Source of the DNA: Clytia hemisphaerica
Taxonomy: Eukaryota > Cnidaria > Hydrozoa > Leptothecata > Clytiidae
Assembly (NCBI GenBank): GCA_902728285.1
Contig: CACVBU010001154.1
Coordinates: 2,216,604-2,280,603, forward strand
Direction of reading: 5' to 3'
DNA: 64,000 nucleotides
Shown here: one piece after another, positions 22,668 through 34,032 of the stretch
Position numbering within the stretch: position 1 is the first letter of the stretch
Layout: each line of letters begins with the position of its first letter
Notes under the pieces: model-generated
The model's input: the letters and a program-made list of their open reading frames with translations, nothing else
The model's database searches: none
Told to the model about the DNA's origin: nothing
Made by a program: the position numbers and the translations under genes

Positions 22668-24878
22668 CTAAAATTTTAACTTATTCAACCTGTAAACTTT
22701 AATAATGTATCTCAATAAATCGTCTTGTGCTGGGTAGAAAGCTTTATCAGGAAAATGAACATGGTCTTTCGGTTTGATCGGCGTACTTAAAGCCATATCG
22801 TATACGTCTAGAACAGGAATGTTTGCTTTGCAAAGTTCTTGGATGGTATAGCTGTTCCATACTTCAGCACGCTAAAAGTAAAAAAAAGTCTTTGTAGTCT
22901 ATGTTCTAGTTTTTGACAGTTAGAACTATCAGTTCAGTTAGATTATCAATGGTTCTCAAGCAGGTTGTCGCCAAAATCAATTCCCTTATGAGGTAATTTA
23001 ATTTTATTCATTGCACTTGGAGTGATACACTAAAATGTTTAAGCTGTTTAAAATCTAAGCGCTTAAAATCAAGTAGTCAGGAATGTTTCGGACTTTCGGA
23101 CGGTATTTTGGTTCATTCTTACATTATATGACAGGGGCGAGGCTTTTATACAGGTCACTTGAATTTGAAGGGTTTAAAAAAAAGCAGCAAAAGAAGTGTA
23201 AGTTTCTGTTTGATAACAAACTGTATAAAACATCATGAAACAAGTTACTTACGCATTTTGTTCTAAATCTCATCGACGTATATGTCTCTTTTACATTCTC
23301 AAATGTCGGTGGCGTGGTCGATTTCCAAATGACCAACGGCATACGGTCTTTCAAAGTGTCTTTAACTTCTTGTATCATTTTCAAAAATCTCTGAAATGCT
23401 TTCATTTTTCTTGGTAACTGTAGATTGCCGATAGTATGCATACCCCAATTAACAATAAAAACATCATCAGAGTTTGCCATCTTGTCGTTTAATAAAACAC
23501 CCTTGAAATCATTTACGAATTTTTTCTCGTCAAAATCTTTACCAGATTTTAAGTAAAAATCTTTAGCATTATCATCGTTGTAGGAATAAAATTTCTTGTA
23601 AGTCCAAGTATAAGTCAATTCACAATTTTGGAATACTTTGGTGCATAAAGGATGTTTTTTGCATGATTTTTGAAAAAGGTATGTCAGCGAATCACCGTAG
23701 AACTATAACGTATTTAAGGGTTTCGACACAGAAACGTTTAAAGTTGGTGTTCTGATGGGTTTACCGTCTCGGTAACTCGTATATTCGCCGTCTTTCCAAT
23801 AACCAAAATATTCATTTATGACATTTTGAGCTTTCCCAAGGCTGTTGAATGTCTGTTTCAGTTTTGATGATGGTTCTATTTTGATTTCAATGGTGACTTT
23901 CTTGGTGGGTGTATTTCGGAATTGATCCATTTTACCTATGATACCTTCATTTTGCTCGTTACCATGCACGTTTCCTTTGAAGAAAATAAAAGATAAAAAC
24001 TATATTTGTTCGAGGTGTATTCAAGTTGTTTAGCTTTGTTTAGTTCTTTTGCTTTTTCAAGGCTAGAGGTTGCTTAAATCGCGTCTAAAAATGTATGGAA
24101 GGAAAATAAGTCTTTGCAACGAATTTTTAAGGTCTTACTCTAGGGAGGTTTTGTGTAACTGTTAAATAAGAGAGGACCATTCTTAGATTCAGAAAGTCTG
24201 TATCATGGTTAAAAACAATTTAAACCCTGTTAGATAGGATGATGAGAAAGATAATATGTTTTTTGAAATACCTTTAGTAAACCACCACATGGGAGGGTCG
24301 ATGATTCCATCACAAACGGAATGCTCAAGGAACACATTCAATGTGTAGGTCCCTTTAAAAGGTATCACAAACTCTGCTGAATACGAACCATTCAAATGAT
24401 CAACAAAATAAATCGCTTTTTTAAATTTATCATTCGAGATATAGGATCGCCAAAAATCACCTCCAATCTTTTTCCGATTTTTCAATTCATCAAAAGTCTG
24501 TAAAATAACACGTCCAGGTTGATCAGCACTGTTCGATAATTCAATTTTGATCTCTGTTAAATCGGCTTTAGTGCGAAGTGTCATGTCCTTGTTACCATTT
24601 TCCCAGCTTGTGTTATGACAAGGCTTCATTAGTCTATCATAAGATCGATACTGACATGTACCAGATCCCGATCTCCAATCATGATGCAGGATCCGTTTAA
24701 TTCTAGGTCTATCAGGAACACGGTTATCCAATAAAGCGTTCTGTAAATTAATTAGAACTTTCACATCTCCTTTGATTTCTATGGTTTTGATAAAGTTTCC
24801 TTGCCATGTGTAGAAAATATACACCCAGAACGGTATTGAGCAGGCGAGAACAATAAAAAATGCCCGTTTTAACGCCAT
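22668..24878 (-). pseudogene. NXPE-like gene copy A, interrupted by TAG before the GDS motif
   Basis: Exons 24878-24272, 23974-23253 and 22871-22668; splice phases match copy B exactly and exon 2 has the same 722-base length. The N-terminus has one membrane anchor (residues ~5-24), as in type II Golgi/ER proteins. The first half resembles a neurexophilin-like beta domain (PGRVILQTFDELKNRKKIGG) and the second a PC-esterase domain. Codon 293, TGG (Trp) in copy B, is TAG here (cta at 23703-23705 on the + strand), immediately before FYGDS. The frame is otherwise open through the DHVH motif to TAG 22670-22668, about 18 codons beyond that motif's helix, 3 codons longer than copy B. A protein from this copy would lose the whole esterase domain. 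Alternatives are readthrough, a recent polymorphism or a sequencing error. Confidence 0.85.
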
Positions 24879-25207
24879 TGCCTCGATGGTAAAATATGTA
24901 ACATCCTTTTTTTATAATCAAGATTTTTTTATTTCCTAAAGAACAGTACGTGGATAAAATTTAAAGTTACATTGATTGTCGTTTGTATGACAGCCGTTTG
25001 TTCATACTCACAAATCGAATCGAAACGGCGATTATAATAATAATCGGTAAAAAAGCCGTGAGTTTGATTTGAAAATAACTAACATTGTAGTCTCTATAAT
25101 TTAAATACGCACGGGGAACCAAATTTGTTTGAGTAAAGGAAATTTCGAGTCATAGAGTAAGGCTTTTGAAACAATGTTAACTGGTTGGACTAGAAAACCT
25201 GTTTGAG
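24879..25207. other. 5' flank of NXPE copy A
   Basis: AT-rich sequence upstream of the ATG. It should carry the promoter; no TATA box stands out. Confidence 0.35.
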
Positions 25208-25425
25208 TTAAAGGTTTTGTTTTTCAATAAGAGTGATATCGTTTGCTTACTCATCAATTTTAACTCACAAGCTTTTTCACATTGAATTGACACGGATGTG
25301 GAGCAAGATTGATCAGAAAGAGGAAAAGAAAAATATTTTTTTGCTTATATCAACATAATATAACAATAAGCAGACACTGTCCTGATATGAAATATTTGTC
25401 TGATATGAAACGGAAACACTTTAAG
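25208..25425. mobile_element. MITE family 'TTAAAGGTTTTG', copy 1 (right end lost)
   Basis: Starts ttaaaggttttgtttttcaa and carries the family interior (aataagagtgatatcg, gatgtggagcaagattg, gacactgtcctgatatgaaa). The right terminus (aaaacctttaa) is missing. Other copies: 33847-34032, 36978-37085 and 51771-52005. Confidence 0.8.
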
Positions 25426-25599
25426 GAGACATCTCATGGCTGTCGAGTATTTTGGCAATTTTCACAGGGTTCAGTTAGCTCTCGAAAGGTTAATTTCCCC
25501 CATTTCCCCCAAGTTTACAGGAGCGAGTTGAGTAGAAAAAAAATCATAAGAAAGTGTCTTATAAGAAAACAACGTAAATTACCATCGTCATCGGCACTA

Positions 25600-25990
25600 A
25601 GTGTTATTGTGTCTTCAGGGTGGAGGGTACTTAGGAAAAGTGGGTGCCGGGTATGTGCGAGCCATAAGGGTCCATTTTTCACACCCTCAAAGACCCTCAA
25701 AGGGGTACAAAATTCATTGAAAAGCAACTTAGTCTCTAAAAAGCAAATGGATGGTACGGTATGTGCCGCCCTTAAAGGTACCTTTTTTGGATTCCCAAAG
25801 TCCCGCTAAGGGTTGGTAATCAGGAAATCAAATTTCAGTCCCACTAAGGGTCGGAAAAATAGGAAAATTTCAACTTTTTTGGTCAAATATGTCCCGCTAA
25901 GGGCCCTGGGGGAAAATAGTCTCAGTCAAGAACGTCAAAAAATGACAACATTTTTGAAATTCAGTCCCCTAAGGATCCATTTTCAAACTT
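25600..25990. repeat. Copy of the 'ACCCTTAGAGAGAC' family, inverted
   Basis: The segment gggtatgtgcgagccataag/ggtcc...cacaccctcaaag is the reverse complement of the end of the copy at 50114-50487 (gtgtgaaaaagggactctta, tggctcgtacatacccgg). Repeated cccgctaaggg units follow. Boundaries are approximate. The 166-codon plus-strand ORF over this region is a by-product of the repeat. Confidence 0.6.
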
Positions 25991-26377
25991 TAGCTTGGAA
26001 ATCCCCGTCATCTTGCAAACCTAGTTTGCAAACCCCCTCCCCGGATTGTGTCGTACGTACCAATAGGCTGCGCGCATCCCCCAGAATCGATTTTGATAAT
26101 TTCAAAACGCATATCAGAGGGGATGCGTGCAGCCTTGACACTAGACTAAACTAGTCGGTTTTTACTTATAATAAACCTGTCAATCAAATAATGTAAAAAC
26201 ACTAATTAAATATTCAGCGCGCGTGAGAGAAAAGGAAAATAACCGACTAGAAGCTTCTTCCAATGCCTTTTTTTCTTCACCTAAAATCGTAAGGAGAGAC
26301 GTACAGATTTCTGTATGTCTGACCCGTGCGGGATTGCATTTATTTATATGTTCCCATGTTTAATGTTACTATAAAAT
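25991..26377. other. Intergenic sequence
   Basis: Nothing recognised apart from a somewhat GC-richer patch at 26000-26130. Confidence 0.3.
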
Positions 26378-27072
26378 ACCGGGTGTCTCTGAAAAAACTT
26401 TCCCCTGTTTGATTCAAAATTGCGAAAAAGTGAAAAAATATATTAGCTTGATTTTTTCGAAATCGTTTACAAGAAGGGTTTAACTTAAATTTTGGTATAT
26501 CAAACTTTAAAATTGCTTCATTAGATCAAAAGTTATGACAAAAAGAGTAAAAAATCTTTTTTCAAAAAGAGCGAAAAAAGACGAAAAAACAGGGTATCAA
26601 ATCTTTTGTTAGAAAAAAAGACACTCAAACTTTCTCTTCTCCACTCAAATAGACTCGCTAAGCTTTGGAAACTTTTGGAAAAATTTTGATAAAAGTTTGT
26701 TGCTTTTTTAAACTTCATGCTCATTAATGAATCCAAAAGGAGCTCTAAATTGGCAATAAAAATCATTAAAAACGAATAATAAAACAAAAAAGATGCACAG
26801 AAGTTCAAAAGTAAAACTTTACTGTCAATAAAGTAGTCTAGTGTTTTCTTGTCTAATTTGATACCCTGTTTTTTCGTCTTTTTGCGCTCTTTTTGAAAAC
26901 AATTTGTTTACTCTTTTTGTCATAACTTTGAAGCAATTTTAAAGTTTGATATACCAAAATTTAAGTTAAACCCTCCTCTAAACGATTTAGAAAAAAATCA
27001 TGCTAATACATTTTTTCACTTTTTCGCAGTATTGAATCAAACAGGGGGAAGTTTTTTCAGAGACACCCGGTA
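26378..27072. mobile_element. MITE with ~240 bp inverted repeats (ACCGGGTGTCTCTG ends)
   Basis: Left end taccgggtgtctctgaaaaa and right end tttttcagagacacccggta. The inverted match extends about 240 bases inward with moderate divergence (for example gacaaaaagagtaaa versus tttactctttttgtc). The loop at about 26620-26860 has no coding content. Confidence 0.88.
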
Positions 27073-27205
27073 TCATTATTCAAAAAAGTTGGATGGATTC
27101 TCAAAAACCTAAAAAAAGGTTGTAAAATTAAACAACGTTTTTTGAGGGAAGAAGTCCCGCGGCAATTTCTATTTTTTATAAGAACTCTTTATTATAAGCA
27201 CTATT

Positions 27206-27539
27206 CCCCGGGGGGGGGGGGGTACTAGGGTTGGTGAATCCGAAAACCGACCCTTAGAGAGACCAAATTTTAGTGAAAAAGTGACCCTTAGAGAGACTTT
27301 TTCGAAAATTTTTCTCTGATTTTCAAAAATTTCCTACCCTTAGTGAGACTTTTTAGTAATTCATTCTCTCAAAATCAAATTTTTTTTCTAAAAATCGTGA
27401 TTTTTCCCACCCTTGATAGACTACTTTGAAATTTCCTGATTTTTGTAACCCTTAGAGAGACTTTGAAAGGTGAAAAACCCGACCCTTACCGTCCGCACAT
27501 ACCCAGCACCTATTTTTGCCTAAGTACCCCCCCCCCGGG
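27206..27539. mobile_element. MITE family 'ACCCTTAGAGAGAC', complete copy with target duplication
   Basis: Bounded by ccccgggggggggg...gtact and aagtaccccccccccggg. The host sequence gcactattccc appears on both sides (27196-27206 and 27539-27549), a target-site duplication of about 8-11 bases, as for hAT/P-type elements. The interior repeats gacccttagagagac about five times, spaced 50-70 bases. Confidence 0.8.
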
Positions 27540-28330
27540 CACTATTCCCACTTTCCTGTGTCCAAGGAAAGACAGACGCTTGCTAGTCTATTAAAATTGA
27601 CCTTGAGTGCCCCCCTACCATTCGGGTTTACTTTCTTTCGTCTCTATAAAGAGGGCCCTAAAATCCTATTTTTTGAGAATTGCCTCCCTAGCCTAGATAG
27701 CCAAGGCCAAGATTTGGTTAGACCAGAATCACAAAATTTGAGCAAAAAAATGAAAATGAGAAAAAGTTAGAGAGGAGGGGAATGTTTTCGGCATTTTCAA
27801 AGAATAATGGTGTTATCAATGATGCCGAAATTTCCACCAAATATGCTAATTTGTTGCACACTCCTGCAAAATAGTCAATCGGTTAAATGTTAAAATTTTA
27901 GTAGAGGAGGGGCTCTCTATTTCTCTTGAAGCAATTAATTTTTCATTTATTATTTTTCCAGCATCTGGATGTCTTTTGATGTGTTTCTGATCCTCTGAAC
28001 CTTATTCCAACAAAGTGAAGAGGAGAAAAGGATTAGCTGAAAAAAAGTAAGTAAATGCAGTTCATTTTGATATCATTCCCTTCCCCGCAGATTTCTTTAT
28101 CACTGTTGAAACCCCTTTGTATGATTCCTACTTTAATCCTATTTTAAGGCAGAAAGTTTCATGGGTAGAAGATGGGTTTACGTGATCAAAAAGTTACGAG
28201 TGAGAATATGTGAACTGTTAGTGAAAGAAAGCCAACGTCTCGAAAGTTTATGCCCACTGTGAAAAAAGGAACGAATTACATCTGACGCACTTGAATGTGT
28301 AGAAAAGGCTCTAATATCGTGTGTTTGAAA
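27540..28330. other. Intergenic sequence
   Basis: No supported gene. An 84-codon plus-strand ORF at 27516-27770 overlaps the end of a MITE and shows no coding character. Confidence 0.3.
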
Positions 28331-28952
28331 CCGTGGCTAATTTAGATAAGTGTGTACGTGTCTTAAACGTCCGGCCGCGTATTTTGAATAATCTTAAATG
28401 TGCGGTCACACATTTGGCGATTTCTGTTCTGAAAATTTTCTTTTCTCCTATAACCTCTACATAGAGCCAATACTTTCCATTTCGCGCGTTCTTTCTGTTA
28501 TAATGAACGTTATTATGTAGGTCAAGATACTTTTAGCATACGAATTAGGTAAGAATATAGGTAAGTATTGAAAAATCGCCGTTTCGATGATGTGCAAAGT
28601 GCTCTGTGACTGTGCACTGTGCTAAAGGTATTGGAGCTGGTGAAAAGAGGTATTAGAGCTAGTGAAAAATTAGAAAAAGACAAGATTTATCCAGTATGTA
28701 TGGTGGTATGTCCAGATTGGGTGGTTTAATTCCGTGTAGCCATTTTCAGATTTGTGCATGTGTATATTCGTAACATGACAGTTAAAACTTTGCGTAAAAT
28801 TTGCAGACCAGAAATCGCAAAACATCTGGCGGCGCGTTTAAAACACGTGGCCACGTGTTTGTGATTTTTCGAGATGTGCGGCCGGACGTTTTAGACACGC
28901 GGCCGGACGTTTAGAGTTCAGAACACAAACACACTTGTCTAAATCAGCCACG
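28331..28952. mobile_element. MITE with GCGGCCGGACGTTT subterminal repeats
   Basis: Left end cgtggctaatttagataagtgtgt, right end acacacttgtctaaatcagccacg in inverted orientation. Inside each end lie motifs of the type gcggccggacgttt (one on the left, two on the right). No ORF. Confidence 0.8.
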
Positions 28953-29875
28953 ATAGATTGAAGATATTTCAGTGTTGTCCTGATGTTCGGGTAGATATTG
29001 TCGGTGATTTAAAAAAAGTCTGTCAGTATTTCTGTGTTCACTATCCTCGCACAGTCCCGAAGAGCAGAAGAGCGGACTTAAAGGTTTTATTTTTGCGTAA
29101 GTGTTCCCGTTTCATATCAGACAGATATTTCAAACCAACGTTTTTACAAGCCTGCTAAGTGTCGACCTATAATAAGAAATACACCAAAGCAACACAGGCT
29201 AGAAGTTTAACAACATTCTACAACAATACGAAAGCAGCCACCGAGGGGTTTCTTCAAAATATCTGTTCTAAAAGCATGTTCCAGCTGAAAATAGCGATCT
29301 GTTCTAAAAAAAAACAGGAAATTTGTCTACCTAGAAATTATTGAATCTGTTCTTACATAAAAATCTGCAACCTGGAAATTTTTGATCAGTTCTAAGCAAA
29401 AATAAACCAGCTGCGCTGGAAGCTCCGGCTTAAGAGATTAACAGATTTGAAGGATGAGTTTGTTGAGTTGTGTTAGAACGCTGCCCACAAACTAATAATC
29501 AGAAAGCAAAGTAATAATTTTATTGTAGAGCGAGTATGGGAAATAATCTTAATGAATAAATAAACCAGCTAGAAGTTTAGATCTTCTAAGTGATTACACA
29601 TGCAATTTCTTGCCTAGAGTGCCAACCCAACCCCCCTCCCCACTCATCCCCCGACTAAAAAAGTACAAAATTGGATCTAAAGGAGACAAACGTTTAGAAG
29701 TCAATATTTCCAAGTTCTTATGAATTTATATTTTTCTAAACTAGCCAATAGCCAAGCCATGATGCGCCTGTTGATTAGAGGCCACGGCTTTTAGCTAAGC
29801 ATTATTCTGTTGGAATAATACTTGGAGGAAACTAGGATAAATCATATAAAATGATACGATAGTGTGTATGTAATA

Positions 29876-30415
29876 GTGGTATGTTTGGAAAAAACCTGTG
29901 TCCGGTTTGAAAAATCTTCAAAAGGAACGGTCGCCTTTGAAGGTACGACAAAGTCCAAAAAATGATCATTTTCAGCCATAACACTTTGAAAATTTCTCCG
30001 ATCTTGTTCAAATTTACACAGGAATTGTGTTTTAGTATCCTTTATTGAATTCCTACAGTGGTATGTTTGGAAAGAATCTGTGTCGAAAAATCAAAAGGAA
30101 CGGTCGCCAGCCGCGAAGAAATTACAACAAAGTCCAAAAATGATCATTTTCAGCCATACGTAACACCACAAAAACTACTCAGATCGTTTTCAAATTTACA
30201 CTGTAATTGTAATTTAGTATTCTCTTTTGAATTTCAATGGCTGTGTGTTTGAAAGTTTCATTGTCAAGTTTGAAAATCCAAAAGGGACGACCACCAAATA
30301 TATCATCATGAAAAACGAGGAAATCCAAAATGTGATCATTTTTACAATATAAAATCACGAGAAATGCACCAATCTTACTCAAATTTACACTCAAGTAGTA
30401 TACTGATTTCAAATA
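29876..30415. repeat. Satellite block B, ~180-190 bp monomer, three copies
   Basis: Anchors near 30000, 30182 and 30371 (atcttgttcaaatttacaca and variants) mark units of about 180-190 bases. Each unit has gtatgtttggaaa..ctgtgtc, aaaaggaacggtcgcc and tgatcattttcagccat segments. It shares the 20-base anchor and the gtgtcgagtttgaaaaatc piece with block A at 12050-12700, but the rest has diverged. Confidence 0.8.
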
Positions 30416-30500
30416 TATTAAAAGTTTGCTCTCAAAAAGTTTCCATCAATCTTGAAAAAACAGAGTTTATTGGTTTTGTGCGTTTACAAGAGAAGTTAGC

Positions 30501-31069
30501 CCAGGGGGGGGGTCATGCAGTTATTATATAAACACTATGACAATTACTACCGTGGTGGTATATAAACCAAAATTTGGGAAAACAGTTACTCCACCAGTGG
30601 ACTAACTGCAACATGGGTGGTGCCTAAGCCCAAAATTATCGATTTTGGTAGGATATGTTGTACTAAGTGAGCACATTTTTCAATTTTTCACTTAAAATTT
30701 TAGGTTTTTCAAAAATTCCGGAAGCAAAAAAATTCAAAACATTTTTTTCAAAAGTCAAAAAAAAATCACAAAATTTTTTCTTCAATCAAGGCATGAAAGA
30801 TATTTTAACAAACTTGGAAAATGATTGAGATATTTAACTCTTGAACGGTCGTTAATAAGACGTACCCAGTAAAATGGTATCAAAAATGAGGAATTCAGTG
30901 AAAAAATTGCCAAATTTGGCATTTTTGGGGGTGGTATACACCAATTTTGAGGGTAAAATCAGTTAGTACACTATGGAATAACTGCAAGGGTGGTGGTGTC
31001 TGAAGAAAATGTCCAAAATTGCAGTTACTCCACATAGTGTCAAGGAGTAACTGCAAGACCCCCCCCTGG
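30501..31069. mobile_element. MITE 'CCAGGGGGGGGTC...GCAGTTA', nested
   Basis: Ends ccagggggggggtcatgcagtta and taactgcaagacccccccctgg are inverted. TTAGC is present on both flanks and may be the target duplication. The interior repeats gtggtggtat and gcagttactcca near both ends. It is nested in the 3.1 kb element. Confidence 0.78.
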
Positions 31070-31383
31070 TTAGCCATAGTTATATGCATTATAAACACTC
31101 GATCAGCAAAATTTCTCCATAGTCTTTCCACATTGCTAGAGAGCCAGTATGCATCAAACTTCTCATAAATCATGTCCAAAACATCATGAATAATGATGAA
31201 ATAATAAATTTTTCACTGAGATTTGCCAGTATTTGCTACACAGTCAGCTAGTCCACTTTCGGCAGCCATCTTTTTCTAAATACTTTCGGCCAATCAAATC
31301 ACAGTATTATCGGAATCAGATAATCCGTTTTTATTAAATCGGAATAGATCATCGGATTATATAAACAAACAAAAATGTCTTGA

Positions 31384-31404
31384 CCGTCGTCGTCGTCGTC
31401 GTCG
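31384..31404. repeat. (CGT)n microsatellite
   Basis: Seven consecutive cgt triplets. Confidence 0.9.
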
Positions 31405-31578
31405 GACGAGAGAGAATTTAAGGCTCCTAGACCGGATCAATTATGGCCGATCTTTTCCCTAAAATAATATGCTTCCCAAGATATTATCTGTTCTCAACCT
31501 TGCCCCCGCTGCCCGCTTTGTTCATCGATTTGATCTGTTCTTTAAGTTTTCCAGCTGGAAATTCGTCATCTGTTCTAA

Positions 31579-31919
31579 TACCTTAAGTGGATAAATTTTG
31601 GCGTGGATTTAATTTGGTTAATGGCCAAAATGCGATTTTTGGCGGGGATTTAATTTGGCGAATGCTCAATTATGTAAAATTTAGCGGGGATTTAATTTGG
31701 CGAGTCGGAAGGCTTTAGTCTGTGGTAAACTAAAAAAATACGTGATATTTTACTAAGAAATACATATTCTCCATAGAATTTCTATCTTTAAAAAATTTCA
31801 TTAAATTTGGCGGGGATTTAATTTGGCGAATGACCGATTTTTGAAATTTTGGCGAGGATTTAATTTGGGGGCAAAAATCGCCAAATTTAATCCCCGCCAA
31901 AATTTATCCACTTAAGGTA
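31579..31919. mobile_element. MITE 'TACCTTAAGTGGATAAATTTTGGCG', nested
   Basis: Near-perfect inverted ends taccttaagtggataaattt/tggcg and cgcca/aaatttatccacttaaggta. The interior contains five copies of ggcg(g/a)ggatttaatttggcga. It is inserted between a TCTGTTCTAA motif and following sequence inside the 3.1 kb element, so it is younger than that element. Confidence 0.9.
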
Positions 31920-32317
31920 AGTTCCGCATCGTAAGCACTCGCTCCTTTCTGATCTGTTCTAAAGGTTTCCAGCTGGAAATTAGGGATCTATTCTAACATT
32001 GAAAATATTTCCAGCTGGCAAGTAAGAACAGATATTTTCAAGAAAACTAATTTTTATGATCTGTTCTAGGATGAAAAATATTTCCAGCTGGCAAATAAGA
32101 ATAGATATTTTACAGGAAATCCGATTTTATGATCTGTTCTAATTCCTTTCATAGAAAATAGTATCTGTTCTATTGGCTTTAGCTTTACTTGGCTGGATAA
32201 ACACGATCTGTCCTAGTAACAAATTGTAATTATTTGATATGTTCTGAGTAGATCAAAAAATCCTTCCAGCTGGCAAATAAGAACAGGTATTTACGAATTT
32301 TTCGTCGGTGGCTGCTT

Positions 32318-32802
32318 CTGACAGTCATATTTGAGAAAAAAGGGAAATTCCTACGAAATCTTATACACAAACGATTTGGAAGCGCTCTAAATTAGGTTGG
32401 AAGGGTAGTTTTAACTCTGAGTTTTAACGCTAGACCTAATACTTACGAGCTTAGGATTTCAGCCGGGGATTTCAGCATTCAAAAGTTCAAGAATGGTTCA
32501 ATAGGGCTCAAAATATAGCCTTGAAGTCTATAAACTCCTCCCGAATTGAAATACTCGAATAAATTTATCAATAAGCCCAAGAGTGACTTTCTCCCGAACT
32601 TAGGAATCCAACCGACATTCTCAATATATTTTAACCGAGGTTGTAAGATCATTTTAAGGTCCAATCCGCATCTGAAAGAATCTAAAACAAGCAATTTCTC
32701 AGGAAATTAAAGTCAAACATGTTGAAAGATAAGAACATTCTAGGCCTAAACCTAAGAAGTTAAGAACATACAAAGGCTTCAATTTTTTTATATCTCTGTC
32801 TG
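32318..32802. other. Intergenic sequence
   Basis: At 32720-32790 the motifs gataagaacattctaggcct and aagttaagaacat recall the TACACG MITE interior, probably a truncated copy. The rest is unassigned. Confidence 0.35.
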
Positions 32803-32810
32803 TCCTTGAC

Positions 32811-33180
32811 GGGGCCCCCCCAGCGGTTTGCGTGATTGCGTGAATGGGCATTTTCGGTTGCGTGAATGCGTGAAAATTGAAAAAAAAATGCGTGAATGCG
32901 TGAATTGAAAAAACTTGTGTGAACGTGAAAATGCACTTTTTCATTGCGTGAAAGCGTGAATCTGGGCTATCTTGTGCGTGAATACGAGAATTTTCCCTTT
33001 TTCCCACCGATTATATGCAGTTTTCCCGATTACCCAATGTTTCCCCGATTTTTCCCGAAAAATTTTCCGATTTCTGAAAAATCGGGTTATTGCGTGAAAC
33101 TCGAGGAAAATTTGCGTGAATGCGTGAATTTCGAAAAAAAATTGCGTGATTGCGTGAATTGAGGGTCCGCTGGGGGGGCC
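32811..33180. mobile_element. hAT-like MITE with GCGTGAATGCGTGAA arrays, copy 1
   Basis: Inverted ends ggcccccccagcgg and ccgctgggggggcc. The 8-base host sequence TCCTTGAC occurs at 32803-32810 and again at 33181-33188, a perfect target duplication of the size made by hAT transposases. About nine copies of gcgtgaatgcgtgaa-like direct repeats fill both subterminal parts. Second copy at 39472-39740. Confidence 0.88.
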
Positions 33181-33267
33181 TCCTTGACTGCAGTCGCAAA
33201 TAACTACTACCTATGAGTGTACCTTTTTTCGATAGATAACGGTTGGAGTAACATTGTTATAAGAAGG

Positions 33268-33536
33268 TACACGTTTTTTTATGAGAATACACTTTATAAG
33301 AATGTCCACGATGAAAATTGCCAAAAAAATTAAGAATAATGCTAAGAATATCACCATCATGGAATTTGGCTAATCAACCTAAGAATGCCATTTTTAGACC
33401 ATTTTAAATTATAAATTGTCAATTAGGATCCTAACCTAAGAATGCTCTAAGAATATTTTAGGACCATTTTCCCAAAAAAGTTGAGAATATCCATGATGAA
33501 ATGGATTTACACCATTCTTATAAAAAAAAGAGTGTA
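33268..33536. mobile_element. MITE family 'TACACGTTTTTTATAAGAAC', copy
   Basis: tacacgtttttttatgagaa at the left and ttcttataaaaaaaagagtgta at the right; ctaagaat/ttaagaat repeats inside. Confidence 0.8.
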
Positions 33537-33846
33537 TGTTTCTTTGTCTTTTTCGACACAATTTATACTCTACTGTAACTTATACCCGCCCACACCTTCA
33601 ATTTATACGTATTTTTTATAGCTCAAATTTTACAAAGTATCAAAATTCAATATCACTTTAAACATCACACAACATAGTACTCCCTTTAACTTCATATTTG
33701 TGTGAACTAAATTTGAATTTATTTTGAGATTGAAAACAAAGATCGTTTTTTATCCAACCGAGCCTTTGTTTGGCTTATGGAGAAAAAATCCTTTCATATT
33801 TCTTTTAAATTTTAATTTTAACGCTCTTTTTATTCGTTTTTTTTTT

Positions 33847-34032
33847 AGGTTTTCTTTTTAAATAAGAGTGATATCGTAAGCTTTTCCACATTGAATTGGC
33901 ACGAATGTGGAGCAAGATTGGTCAGAAAGAGGAAAAGAAAAACATTTTTTGCTTATATCAGCATAATATAACAATAGCAAGACACTGTCCTGATATGAAA
34001 TATGTGTCTGATATGAAACGGAAACACTTACT
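33847..34032. mobile_element. MITE family 'TTAAAGGTTTTG', copy 2 (truncated)
   Basis: Left end ggttttctttttaaataaga then the family interior. It stops at gaaacacttactttttaagg, where it abuts the truncated left side of the 34033-34671 element. Confidence 0.75.

Larger units (their letters stand above)
29231..32317. mobile_element. 3.1 kb composite DNA element with TCTGTTCTA / CCAGCTGG arrays
   Basis: Left terminus aaagcagccaccgagg and right terminus tcggtggctgctt are inverted. Just inside both ends, and densely at 31500-32300, are alternating motifs gatctgttcta and ttccagctgg (at least six and seven copies, allowing one mismatch). Within it lie satellite block B, a MITE at 30501-31069, a microsatellite and a MITE at 31579-31919. 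No transposase ORF is visible, so it is non-autonomous. Short terminal repeats plus many subterminal motifs resemble hAT or CACTA designs, but the superfamily is undecided. Confidence 0.65.

Noticed and set aside
25309-25809. 166-codon plus-strand ORF
   Set aside because: Overlaps two repeat families and has no protein-like pattern or splice support.
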